From assembly GCF_000381885.1 (NCBI RefSeq), contig NZ_KB907209.1, positions 470,478 to 534,477 on the forward strand: DNA of 64,000 nucleotides, read 5' to 3'. Positions 16,354 to 23,374 of the stretch are shown here, piece after piece. Under the pieces are notes generated by a model. The model had not been told where the DNA came from, made no database searches, and saw only the letters and a program-made list of their open reading frames with translations. The translations under genes and the position numbers were made by a program. The DNA comes from Actinomadura atramentaria DSM 43919. Lineage in GTDB: Bacteria > Actinomycetota > Actinomycetes > Streptosporangiales > Streptosporangiaceae. Position 1 is the first letter of the stretch; each line of letters opens with the position of its first letter.

Positions 16354-16438
16354 CCTCTAGGTCTAGAGGCCGCCCCCTCTAGACCTAGAGGCCCCTCTAG
16401 ACACCCATCTGCCCGCTGACCAGTGATCTAGCGCCTAG
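16354..16438. repeat. CTAG-rich inverted repeat after the translocase gene (candidate clt or terminator)
   Basis: A perfect 16-bp inverted repeat, CCTCTAGGTCTAGAGG at 16354-16369 and its reverse complement at 16376-16391, is separated by 6 bases. A third CCTCTAG follows at 16394-16400. In all there are seven CTAG tetramers in about 82 bp, a tetramer normally rare in high-GC actinobacterial DNA. In Streptomyces plasmids the cis-acting transfer locus bound by TraB lies beside tra and consists of short repeats, so this is a good candidate. A simple terminator is the alternative. Confidence 0.6.
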
Positions 16439-16482
16439 ACCCTCGACCTGCGGGAACTCCGGATTCGGCCTGGGAGGCCACC

Positions 16483-16761
16483 TTGAACCCCTCGCTCATC
16501 GCCGCTAGCGGCACCGTCGCCGGTCCCGGCGTCTGGTTCCTGCTCATCACCGTCACCGCAGTCGGCTACATCGTCCACTGCGTCATCTGGCCGTATCGGT
16601 CCTGCCGCAAATGCGACGGCGCCGGACGCTTCCGCTCCCCGTCCGGGCGCGCCTGGCGCTACTGCAACCACTGCGCCGGACGCGGTGCGCAGCTCCGCAC
16701 TGGCCGCCGCCTCTGGACCTACCTGAAAGACGTCAGCGGGCACACCCGCCGCCACCGCTGA
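16483..16761 (+). CDS. Membrane protein with DnaJ-type zinc-finger motifs
   Basis: Protein of 92 residues with one membrane helix (about 18-38) followed by two C-x2-C-x-G-x-G motifs (CRKCDGAGR and CNHCAGRG), as in the DnaJ central zinc domain. The start is TTG at 16483, five bases after GGGAGG. Similar short proteins are common in AICEs; the function is unknown. Confidence 0.65.
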   Translation: MNPSLIAASGTVAGPGVWFLLITVTAVGYIVHCVIWPYRSCRKCDGAGRFRSPSGRAWRYCNHCAGRGAQLRTGRRLWTYLKDVSGHTRRHR

Positions 16762-16783
16762 CCCACCCACAAACACAAACGGA

Positions 16784-16822
16784 CGGTCCGACACACAAGC
16801 CACCAAGCACGCCGCCGGACCG
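16784..16822 (+). repeat. AICE hairpin element, copy 2 of 4
   Basis: The stem is CGGTCCG / CGGACCG (7 bp, then three unpaired positions each side) around the same 19-nt loop as copy 1. An ACCGATCA motif follows at about 16831-16838. It begins 23 bases after the zinc-finger membrane gene and ends 60 bases before the PP-loop gene. Confidence 0.8.
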
Positions 16823-16881
16823 CTTCGACCGACCGATCACCCCAACGGAACGACGTATCAACCAGAGACGAGGTATCGGAG

Positions 16882-17928
16882 ATGGGACGTCGCAGCACCG
16901 ACCTGGGGATGCTGCCAGGGATGCCCGACACCGTAGGCGGGCACCCCGAGAAGGCTGACGCGCCGCCGCCTGCGCGAACGCTGGATGAGGCAATCGCACG
17001 GGCTCACGAGATCATCGGTGAAGCCTTGGACCGCTTCCCGATTGTGGCGCGTCAGGCGCTCATGTCAGGTGGAAACGACTCCACGGTCTTGGCGCATCTG
17101 GTGCGCCCCTACCTGGACTCTTCCGAGCACGATGCGATCGTGCATGTCAACACCGGGATTGGAATAGAGCAGACCCGGCAATACGTCCGAGACACGGCCG
17201 CTGGGTGGGGGCTGCCACTGAGGGAACTGCACCCACGTGACTCCTACGACGCCTTGGTGCTGGGGCGCGTGATCGCGCGCACCGGCCCGAACGCCGGCCG
17301 CCGTCAGGTCTGGATGGGGTTTCCTGGCCCGGCGGGGCATCGGGTGATGTATCGCCGTCTCAAGGACGAGCCGTTGCAGCGAAATCGGGCCGCCATCCTC
17401 GGCTCTGCCGGAAGGTCCCGCAAGGTGCTCTACCTGGCTGGGATGCGTTGGGACGAGTCTCAGCGCCGGTTCCGAAACGCCGCCGAGATCGATCCCCAAG
17501 GCGGCATCGTGTGGTGTTCGCCAATCGTGCATTTCACCAATGCCCAGATGCATGAGTACCGCCGCCGCTACGGCCTCCCATGCAACGAGGTCGCCGACCT
17601 TCTGCACATGTCCGGCGAATGCCTGTGCGGCGCCTACGCCAAGCCTGGCGAATTGGACGAGATCGAGGCTTGGTACCCGAACACCGCCTACCGCATCCGG
17701 TCGCTGGAAAAGCAGGCCGCAGACCTCGGCATCAAGAACTGCCGATGGGGCCAGAAGCCGGCCGGAGCGACCATCAAGCCGGGCAGCGTCGCTGGCCGCC
17801 TGTGCTCATCCTGTCCTGCTCCCACGCCCGGACAGACCGACCTCTTCGACACCTGGGCCAAACAAGGGCTCATCACCGCTGAACAGACCAGCAAGCTCGC
17901 TGGCGCCACTGCTCCGCGAGCGGCCTAG
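16882..17928 (+). CDS. PP-loop (PAPS reductase/DndC-like) ATP pyrophosphatase family protein
   Basis: Protein of 348 residues. The PP-loop SGGNDST lies at 62-68 and signals adenylation chemistry using ATP, as in PAPS reductases, DndC and tRNA-thiolating enzymes. Two Cys pairs follow, CLC in GECLCGAY near 247 and CSSC near 308, which could hold an iron-sulfur cluster or zinc. HVNTGIGIEQTRQYV after the P-loop fits the family. No sulfur-assimilation or dnd genes lie nearby, so nucleic-acid modification or another accessory role is more likely than sulfate assimilation; this is an inference. GGAG lies four bases upstream of the start ATG. Confidence 0.78.
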   Translation: MGRRSTDLGMLPGMPDTVGGHPEKADAPPPARTLDEAIARAHEIIGEALDRFPIVARQALMSGGNDSTVLAHLVRPYLDSSEHDAIVHVNTGIGIEQTRQYVRDTAAGWGLPLRELHPRDSYDALVLGRVIARTGPNAGRRQVWMGFPGPAGHRVMYRRLKDEPLQRNRAAILGSAGRSRKVLYLAGMRWDESQRRFRNAAEIDPQGGIVWCSPIVHFTNAQMHEYRRRYGLPCNEVADLLHMSGECLCGAYAKPGELDEIEAWYPNTAYRIRSLEKQAADLGIKNCRWGQKPAGATIKPGSVAGRLCSSCPAPTPGQTDLFDTWAKQGLITAEQTSKLAGATAPRAA

Positions 17929-17940
17929 GCGCACAACGGG

Positions 17941-17979
17941 CGGTCCGGCGCACAAGCCACCAAGCACGCCGCCGGACCG
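17941..17979 (+). repeat. AICE hairpin element, copy 3 of 4
   Basis: Identical in stem (10 bp) and 19-nt loop to copy 1, with ACCGATCA following at about 17989-17996. It starts 12 bases after the PP-loop gene and ends 75 bases before the prim-pol gene. Confidence 0.8.
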
Positions 17980-18054
17980 CCCCGCCCCAACCGATCACGG
18001 ATCCCAACGAGACCCGAAGACCTCACCGAGACCCTGAGAAGAGGCATCCCCATC

Positions 18055-19086
18055 ATGACGGAGAACTCGCCGCCCGTCCCGTCCGTGACCCGAAACGGCC
18101 CACGATTGCTGGACACGCGTGAGACCACCGGGACCTCGCCGACGACCGTGCGTTCCGCACACCCGGGCGTCGCCGCTCTCGCCTGTGCCGCGAGGGGATG
18201 GCACGTCTTCCCGCTCACCCCGTGCGGCAAGCGACCGCTGTCCGGCTTCACCAACTGGGAAACCAACGCCACCACCGATCCCGACCGCATCCGCGCGTTC
18301 TGGGCACGCGACCGGTTCAACGTGGGCATCGCGTGCGGCCCGTCCGGGCTCGTCGTCATCGACCTCGATACGCCCAAGCCCGGACAGGACCCGCCGCGTG
18401 AGTGGATGCAGCCGGGCGTTCGGGACGGAGCCGACGTTCTCGCGGTACTCGCTGAACGGCACGGTGAGTCGTTCCCCTGCGAGACCTTCACCGTCAGAAC
18501 CCGGCGTGGCGGGCTTCATCTGTACTTCGCCGCACCGCCTGGCGTCCGGCTGCGCAATACCTCCGGACGCCATCGCACCGGCCTGGGATGGCTCATCGAC
18601 ACCCGCGCGCATGGCGGGTACGTCGTTGCGCCTGGAAGCTTCGTCTCGCTTCCGGACGGTGCCGGCTCTTACACCGTCACGCACAACATCCTTCCCGCGC
18701 CTCTTCCCACGTGGCTCACGAGGCTTCTCGTGAACGCCGCCGTGCCTGCCCCCTCCTTGGGTGCCGACCTCGGTGCCACCGTTGCGGACTTGGACGCCTA
18801 CGCCCGCCAGGCACTCAAGGGGGAGGCCGAGCGCATCACCGACGCGCAGCCGGGCGGACGCAACTGGGCGGTCAACAAGGCCGCGTACAACCTCGGCAGG
18901 TTGGTCGGCTCTGGTGCGCTGCCGGAGCCGACCGCGAGAAGCGTTCTGTGGGACGCCGCCAGCGTCCACTTCTCGACCGGACGCGACGCCTTCACCCCGG
19001 CCGAAGCGCGCGCCACCATCACGGCCGGACTCACTGCCGGCGCCCGCAACCCCCGCACCATCGCACGACGGGAGAACGCCGCATGA
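18055..19086 (+). CDS. Bifunctional DNA primase/polymerase (prim-pol), AICE replication initiator
   Basis: Protein of 343 residues of the archaeo-eukaryotic prim-pol type found in RepPP-class AICEs. After ALACAARGWHVFPLTPCGKRPL, the motif LVVIDLDTPK near residue 100 supplies the catalytic acidic pair, and TRRGGLHLYFAAP carries the conserved His. The C-terminal third is helical. It overlaps the DUF3631 gene by 4 nt (ATGA), so the two probably act together to start replication of the excised element. Confidence 0.85.
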   Translation: MTENSPPVPSVTRNGPRLLDTRETTGTSPTTVRSAHPGVAALACAARGWHVFPLTPCGKRPLSGFTNWETNATTDPDRIRAFWARDRFNVGIACGPSGLVVIDLDTPKPGQDPPREWMQPGVRDGADVLAVLAERHGESFPCETFTVRTRRGGLHLYFAAPPGVRLRNTSGRHRTGLGWLIDTRAHGGYVVAPGSFVSLPDGAGSYTVTHNILPAPLPTWLTRLLVNAAVPAPSLGADLGATVADLDAYARQALKGEAERITDAQPGGRNWAVNKAAYNLGRLVGSGALPEPTARSVLWDAASVHFSTGRDAFTPAEARATITAGLTAGARNPRTIARRENAA

Positions 19087-20216
19087 ACCCCGTACCCGGA
19101 CGGCTCGACGGCGCCGATCTGCTCGACGCGCTCGTCACCGCGCTCACGCGATACGTGATCCTTCCGACCCCGGCCGCCGCCGATGCCGTGGCGCTGTGGA
19201 TCGCTGCGACGCACGCACAGCCCGCATGGGCGCACGCGCCCCGGCTTGTCATCCGGGCGCCGGAAAAGCGGTGCGGGAAGTCCCGGCTGCTCGACGTGAT
19301 CGAAGCGACGTGCCACGACCCGTTCATCACGGTCAACAGCTCGTCGGCCGCCGTCTACCGCTCGATCACGGAAGACCCGCCCACCATGTTGGTGGACGAG
19401 GCAGACACCATCTTCGGCCCCAAAGCGGAGGGCAACGAAGACTTGCGCGGACTGCTCAACGCCGGTCACCAGCGCAACCGGCCCGCCAAGCGGTACGACG
19501 CCAACACCGGCCGCGTGGAATCCATCCCCACCTTCGCCATGGCCGCGCTCGCCGGCATCGGCGCCATGCCCGACACGATCGAAGACCGTGCCGTCATCGT
19601 CCGCATGCGCCGGCGCGGTCCCGGTGAAACTGTGCAGCCGTTCCGGCACCGTCGCGACCGTCCCGCCTTGCGTCAGCTCGCCGACGACCTCGCCGATTGG
19701 CTGCGCGTCGATCTGCCGATCCTTGAGCGCGCCGAGCCGCCCATGCCCGTCGAGGACCGCGCCGCCGACACCTGGGAACCGCTCGTCATCGTCGCCGACC
19801 ATGCGGGGGGCCACTGGCCCGACCGTGCCCGCCACGCCGTTCTCACTCTTACCGCCGAGGCCAGCGACGGAGATCAGATGTCACCACGGCTGCGGCTCCT
19901 CACCGACTGCCGGACCGCATTCGGCCATGACAATGCCCTTCCTACCGCGACCTTGCTGGAACGGCTCAAAGCCGATCCGGAAGCGCCCTGGGCGACCTAC
20001 GGTCACGCCGGCCTGACCGCCATGCGGCTCGGTGCATTGCTGCGCGAATACGACATCCGGTCCGGCAACATCCGCTTTCCCGGCGGACAGGCCAAGGGCT
20101 ACCTGCGCGCCGACTTCCTCGACGCCTGGGGGCGCTACTGCATCCCCGACAGCGCTCCGGACAAGCTCGCGCCCGCCACCGTGACGCCTCTGCCCCTTAC
20201 CGGCGAAGGGGGGTAG
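19083..20216 (+). CDS. DUF3631 P-loop ATPase (replication helicase-like partner)
   Basis: Protein of 377 residues. A Walker A-like segment, APEKRCGKSRLL, lies near residue 60, and Walker B (MLVDEADTIF) near 102. A conserved GHQRNRPAKRY stretch and the C-terminal DUF3631 region follow. Such proteins accompany prim-pols in actinobacterial plasmids and prophages and are thought to unwind DNA or load the replisome. ATG at 19083 is fixed by the 4-nt overlap with the prim-pol gene; longer frames upstream are shadows of that gene. Confidence 0.83.
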   Translation: MNPVPGRLDGADLLDALVTALTRYVILPTPAAADAVALWIAATHAQPAWAHAPRLVIRAPEKRCGKSRLLDVIEATCHDPFITVNSSSAAVYRSITEDPPTMLVDEADTIFGPKAEGNEDLRGLLNAGHQRNRPAKRYDANTGRVESIPTFAMAALAGIGAMPDTIEDRAVIVRMRRRGPGETVQPFRHRRDRPALRQLADDLADWLRVDLPILERAEPPMPVEDRAADTWEPLVIVADHAGGHWPDRARHAVLTLTAEASDGDQMSPRLRLLTDCRTAFGHDNALPTATLLERLKADPEAPWATYGHAGLTAMRLGALLREYDIRSGNIRFPGGQAKGYLRADFLDAWGRYCIPDSAPDKLAPATVTPLPLTGEGG

Positions 20217-20218
20217 GT

Positions 20219-20388
20219 CGTCCCAGCCGTCCCAGGTTCATAACCCCAGGTCACCCCTGGGACGGCCCGCAGCCGTGGGACGGCTTGAGCCGTCCCACCC
20301 GTCAGCCCTGGGACGGCTCAAGCCGTCCCACCCCGCCAAGCCGTCCCAGGGGTGACCTGCGAAAACGAGGCTGGGACGGCTGGGACGG
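20219..20388. repeat. Iteron-like inverted-repeat region between rep and xis (candidate replication origin)
   Basis: TGGGACGG or its complement occurs nine times exactly and once with a mismatch in about 170 bp, in both orientations. Two units form near-perfect 22-bp palindromes, TGGGACGGCTTGAGCCGTCCCA at 20276-20297 being one form and 20309-20330 the other (10-bp arms, 2-bp centre). A longer 19-bp inverted repeat (20247-20265 and 20341-20359, CAGGTCACCCCTGGGACGG and complement) encloses both. Position behind the replication genes suggests the AICE origin or its control site. Confidence 0.7.
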
Positions 20389-20415
20389 CTTCCCCTCGAC
20401 CTTCGCCACGAACAC

Positions 20416-20448
20416 ACCGGCGCTCAAGCCACCAAGCACGCCGCCGGT
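20416..20448 (+). repeat. AICE hairpin element, copy 4 of 4
   Basis: The stem differs from the other copies (ACCGGCG / CGCCGGT, 7 bp) but still pairs perfectly, and the 19-nt loop is the same apart from one base (CTCAAGCC in place of CACAAGCC). ACCGATCA follows at 20459-20466. It ends 37 bases before the xis start. Confidence 0.78.
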
Positions 20449-20485
20449 TCATGCCCTGACCGATCAGCAAGACGAGGTGACAGCA

Positions 20486-20683
20486 ATGCCAGAACCGTTC
20501 CGTCGAGACGACAAGCTCACCGTCGCCCAGATCTGCAAAGACCTCGGTATCGCTTCCCGCACTTTCTACGAGTGGCGTGCCAAGGGCACCGGCCCGCGCT
20601 GCATCAAGCTGCCCAACGGTGCTCTGCGTGTCCGTCGCGCCGAGTTCGAACGCTGGTTGGACACGCGCGAGGAAGCCGCCTGA
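20486..20683 (+). CDS. xis: Excisionase (MerR/HTH-type Xis)
   Basis: Protein of 65 residues consisting almost wholly of a winged helix-turn-helix (LTVAQICKDLGIASRTFYEWRAKGTGP), followed by the wing sequence LPNGALRVRRAEFERWL. Small proteins of this type direct the integrase toward excision. Its stop overlaps the integrase start by 1 nt. ATG at 20486 gives the usual Xis length; the longer frame upstream runs through the hairpin element and origin-like repeats. Confidence 0.88.
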   Translation: MPEPFRRDDKLTVAQICKDLGIASRTFYEWRAKGTGPRCIKLPNGALRVRRAEFERWLDTREEAA

Positions 20684-22092
20684 TGAAGAACACGACCTAC
20701 AACGTTCGCGTGTTCGCGATCGAGGAGCGCCGGAACAAGGCCGGCGCTGTCACTTCCTACCGCGTCGCCTGGCGCACCGACGCCGAGGTATGGAAGCGGT
20801 CGTTCAAGAGGTCGGCGCAAGCAGACGCGTTCCGCAGCTCCCTCGTGACCGCCGCCCGCCAAGGCGAGGCGTTCAGCCTCTCGACCGGTGAGCCGGTTTC
20901 CTGGGGCCGCGCCGCCAAGGAGGACGTGAGCTGGTACGCGTTCGCGTGCGAGTACGTCGACATGAAGTGGAAGACCGCCGCCGGCAAGTACCGCCAGGAC
21001 ATCGCGCGCGCTCTCACCGCCGCGACACCGGCAATGGTTCCGGACGGCCGAGGAAAGCCCGACGACAAGGAGATCAGGGTCTCCACCTATCGTTGGGGCT
21101 TCAATACCAAGAACCGCGAGACCGCGCCCGACGACGCCGCGCGGGTGCTGCGCTGGCTGAACGAAAACACGACGCCGGTGAGCGCTCTCACCGATGCGAC
21201 GGTGGCTCGTGCGCTGCTGATCGCCGGAACGTCCCGGCTGGACGGCAAGAGAGCTGCGGCCACGACTGCGCGGAGACACCGGATGTTGCTGGCCAACGCC
21301 ATGGATTTCGCGGTGGAAAAGGGATATCTCCCGCACAATCCGATCCGTGACCTGAAATGGATCGCTGCGCCGGACACGAACGAGGTGGACCGGCGCAGCG
21401 TCGTGAACCACGCCCAAGCGCGTGCCCTGCTCGACGCGGTGAAGAAGCAGGAACCGAGCGGTCCGCGCTTGGTCGCGTTCTTCGCGCTCATCTACTACGC
21501 CGCCCTTCGGCCGGAAGAAGCCCTGAACCTTCGCAAGGCCGACATCGCCTTGCCGGCTCTCGGCGCGGACGAAACGGGAGAAGAGAGCGAGTCCGCTGAC
21601 GCTTGGGGCGAGATCGTGCTTCATAAGGCCCGGCCATACGTCGGCGCCGCGTGGACCGATGACGGCGACCCTTACGAAGAACGGGCACTTAAGCACAGGG
21701 CGGACGGCCAATCCCGTACGGTGCCCTGCGCTCCCGCGCTGACGCGGATTCTCCGTTGGCATCTCGCGGAGTTCGGCGACGGTCCGGACGGACGGCTGTT
21801 CTACGGCGTTCGTGGCGGCGAGCTGCCCGCGATCACCTACCGCCGTGCCTGGCGCAAAGCCCGTACGGACGCGCTCACCGAGGCGGAAGCGGCGTCCCCG
21901 CTCGCCCGGCGACCCTACGACCTCCGTCACGCGTGCGTGTCCACGTGGCTCAACGCGGGCGTTCAGGCGCCCCAGGTCGCCGAGTGGGCCGGTCACAGTG
22001 TCGAAGTGCTCCTGCGCGTCTACGCCAAGTGCATCGTCGGACAGGACGAAGCGGCCAAGCGCAGGATCACCGACGCTCTCGGCGACGACTGA
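20683..22092 (+). CDS. int: Tyrosine recombinase integrase of the AICE
   Basis: Protein of 469 residues. The core-binding domain lies at about 90-225. The catalytic domain carries Arg in ALRPEEAL (about 276), H-x2-R as DLRHACVSTWL (about 413-417), GHS (about 436) and the nucleophilic Tyr in LLRVYAKC (about 447). It catalyses recombination between the 48-bp att sites. It lies next to the tRNA end of the element, the standard arrangement, and is coupled to xis. Confidence 0.93.
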   Translation: MKNTTYNVRVFAIEERRNKAGAVTSYRVAWRTDAEVWKRSFKRSAQADAFRSSLVTAARQGEAFSLSTGEPVSWGRAAKEDVSWYAFACEYVDMKWKTAAGKYRQDIARALTAATPAMVPDGRGKPDDKEIRVSTYRWGFNTKNRETAPDDAARVLRWLNENTTPVSALTDATVARALLIAGTSRLDGKRAAATTARRHRMLLANAMDFAVEKGYLPHNPIRDLKWIAAPDTNEVDRRSVVNHAQARALLDAVKKQEPSGPRLVAFFALIYYAALRPEEALNLRKADIALPALGADETGEESESADAWGEIVLHKARPYVGAAWTDDGDPYEERALKHRADGQSRTVPCAPALTRILRWHLAEFGDGPDGRLFYGVRGGELPAITYRRAWRKARTDALTEAEAASPLARRPYDLRHACVSTWLNAGVQAPQVAEWAGHSVEVLLRVYAKCIVGQDEAAKRRITDALGDD

Positions 22093-22097
22093 GCGGC

Positions 22098-22140
22098 CGG
22101 CGGCCCGTTCCCGTGGGAACGCATGGGGAACGGGCCGCCG
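22098..22140 (+). terminator. Hairpin terminator after int
   Basis: A perfect 15-bp stem (CGGCGGCCCGTTCCC at 22098-22112 with its complement at 22126-22140) and 13-base loop starts 6 bases after the integrase stop. There is no T-run, as is usual in actinobacteria. Confidence 0.75.
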
Positions 22141-22182
22141 CATCCGGCCGCATGGCGCCGCATGCAACCGCACATGCAGCAA

Positions 22183-22216
22183 GCCGCCTGACCGGCGTTC
22201 GCACTGGTCAGGCGGC
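22183..22216. terminator. Second hairpin between int and the tRNA gene
   Basis: A perfect 11-bp stem (GCCGCCTGACC / GGTCAGGCGGC) with a 12-base loop. It lies 21 bases beyond the right att repeat, downstream of the leftward tRNA gene, so it could end the tRNA transcript or back up the int terminator. Confidence 0.6.
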
Positions 22217-22236
22217 ATGTTGGTGAGGTGGGAGAC

Positions 22237-22284
22237 GCGCGCCCGGCAGGATTCGAACCCGCGACCGTCGGTTTAGAAGACCGG
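22237..22284. repeat. Right attachment site (48-bp direct repeat inside the tRNA gene)
   Basis: Identical to 7671-7718. It covers the anticodon arm, variable loop, T arm and 3' acceptor strand of the tRNA-Arg gene, so integration restores a full-length tRNA. Confidence 0.92.
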
Positions 22285-22311
22285 TGCTCTGTCCAACTGA
22301 GCTACGGGCGC
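22238..22311 (-). tRNA. tRNA-Arg (anticodon TCT)
   Basis: A 74-base cloverleaf can be drawn: acceptor GCGCCCG/CGGGCGC, D stem GCTC/GAGC, anticodon loop CTTCTAA giving anticodon TCT, a 5-base variable loop, T stem GCGGG/CCTGC with TTCGAAT, and discriminator G. CCA is not encoded. The outermost pair of the anticodon stem is a C-A mismatch. It is the AICE integration target; its 3' half is duplicated at 7671-7718. Confidence 0.93.
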
Positions 22312-22453
22312 TCCGGCGCCCGGTGGGCACCGGGTCACAGTGTAGGGCCGGGCGTCTTCCGGCTCCACACCTGTTTCCGGCGGTCGGGGCGGTGGGCGGC
22401 AGGTCTTATCGTCTATCTCCGTGGTGGGGACGATTTTGGGGTGGGATGCGGCG

Positions 22454-23374
22454 ATGCGCGTCTCTCCTCGGGCGGTGGGGCTGCTGGCGGGCGTCGCGTT
22501 GGACGCGGCGTTCGGCGATCCCCGGCGGGGCCATCCCGTGGCGGCGTTCGGGCGGGCGGCGCGCGGGCTGGAGCGGCGGGTCTACGCGGACGCGCGGGTG
22601 AACGGCGTCGTGTTCACGGCCGTCCTCGTGGGCGGCGCGGCGGCGGCGGGCTGGGCGGCGCAGCGGGCGGCGCGCGGCGACGCGGCGACGGTCGCGGTGA
22701 CGGCGGCCGCGACGTGGGCCGTCCTCGGCGGCACGTCCCTCGGCCGGGAGGGCGTGATCATGGCGGACCGGCTGGAGCGCGGCGACCTCGACGCGGCCCG
22801 CGCCCGGCTCGGCCACCTGTGCGCCCGCGACCCGGCGGGCCTGGGCGCGGACGAGCTGGCGCGCGCCACCGTCGAGTCCGTCGCGGAGAACACCTCGGAC
22901 GCGGCCATCGCGCCGCTGCTGTGGGGCGCGGTCGCGGGCGTCCCCGGCCTGCTGGCGTACCGGGCCGCGAACACGTTGGACGCGATGGTCGGCTACCGCG
23001 ACGCCCGGTACGCGAACTTCGGCTGGGCGTCGGCGCGGTTCGACGACCTCGTCAACTGGGTTCCGGCGCGCGTCACCGGCCTGCTCACCGCCGCGTGCGC
23101 GCCGGGCACGGACGCGTGGCGCGTCCTGCGCCGCGACGGCGCGCGGCATCCGAGCCCGAACGCGGGCCGCTGCGAGGCGGCGTTCGCGGGCGCGCTCGGC
23201 GTCGCGCTCGGCGGCGCGAACGTCTACCACGGGCGCGCCGAGGACCGGCCCGTCCTGGGCGACGGGCCGGCGCCGCGCGTCCGGGACGTCCGCCGCGCCG
23301 TGAGGCTGTCGCGGACGGTCACCCTCGCGGCGGCCGTCCTGGCGGCCGCCGTCGCGCAGGGGAGAAGGACGTGA
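22454..23374 (+). CDS. cobD: Adenosylcobinamide-phosphate synthase (CobD/CbiB)
   Basis: Integral membrane enzyme of 306 residues that attaches the aminopropanol (phosphate) arm to adenosylcobyric acid in cobalamin synthesis. Recognisable segments are [19 protein letters not shown] at the N terminus, [45 protein letters not shown] and [22 protein letters not shown], all typical of the family. ATG at 22454 behind GGGGTGGG is chosen; starts at 22421 or 22441 are possible. It overlaps cobQ by 4 nt (GTGA). Confidence 0.93.
   Translation: MRVSPRAVGLLAGVALDAAFGDPRRGHPVAAFGRAARGLERRVYADARVNGVVFTAVLVGGAAAAGWAAQRAARGDAATVAVTAAATWAVLGGTSLGREGVIMADRLERGDLDAARARLGHLCARDPAGLGADELARATVESVAENTSDAAIAPLLWGAVAGVPGLLAYRAANTLDAMVGYRDARYANFGWASARFDDLVNWVPARVTGLLTAACAPGTDAWRVLRRDGARHPSPNAGRCEAAFAGALGVALGGANVYHGRAEDRPVLGDGPAPRVRDVRRAVRLSRTVTLAAAVLAAAVAQGRRT

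Larger units (their letters stand above)
7671..22284. mobile_element. Complete actinomycete integrative and conjugative element (AICE, pSAM2-like)
   Basis: A block of about 14.6 kb bounded by 48-bp direct repeats of the tRNA-Arg 3' half. It holds in order: cargo (Fic, methyltransferase-like), a GntR repressor with operators, a small membrane protein, WhiB, a membrane protein, a zinc-ribbon RRQRL protein, DUF2637, an FtsK/TraB translocase, a PP-loop protein, prim-pol, DUF3631, xis and int next to the tRNA. All modules expected of a functional AICE are intact, and the prim-pol initiator places it in the RepPP type. GC is visibly lower across the cargo (about 8.1-9.6 kb) than in the surrounding DNA. 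Confidence 0.93.
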
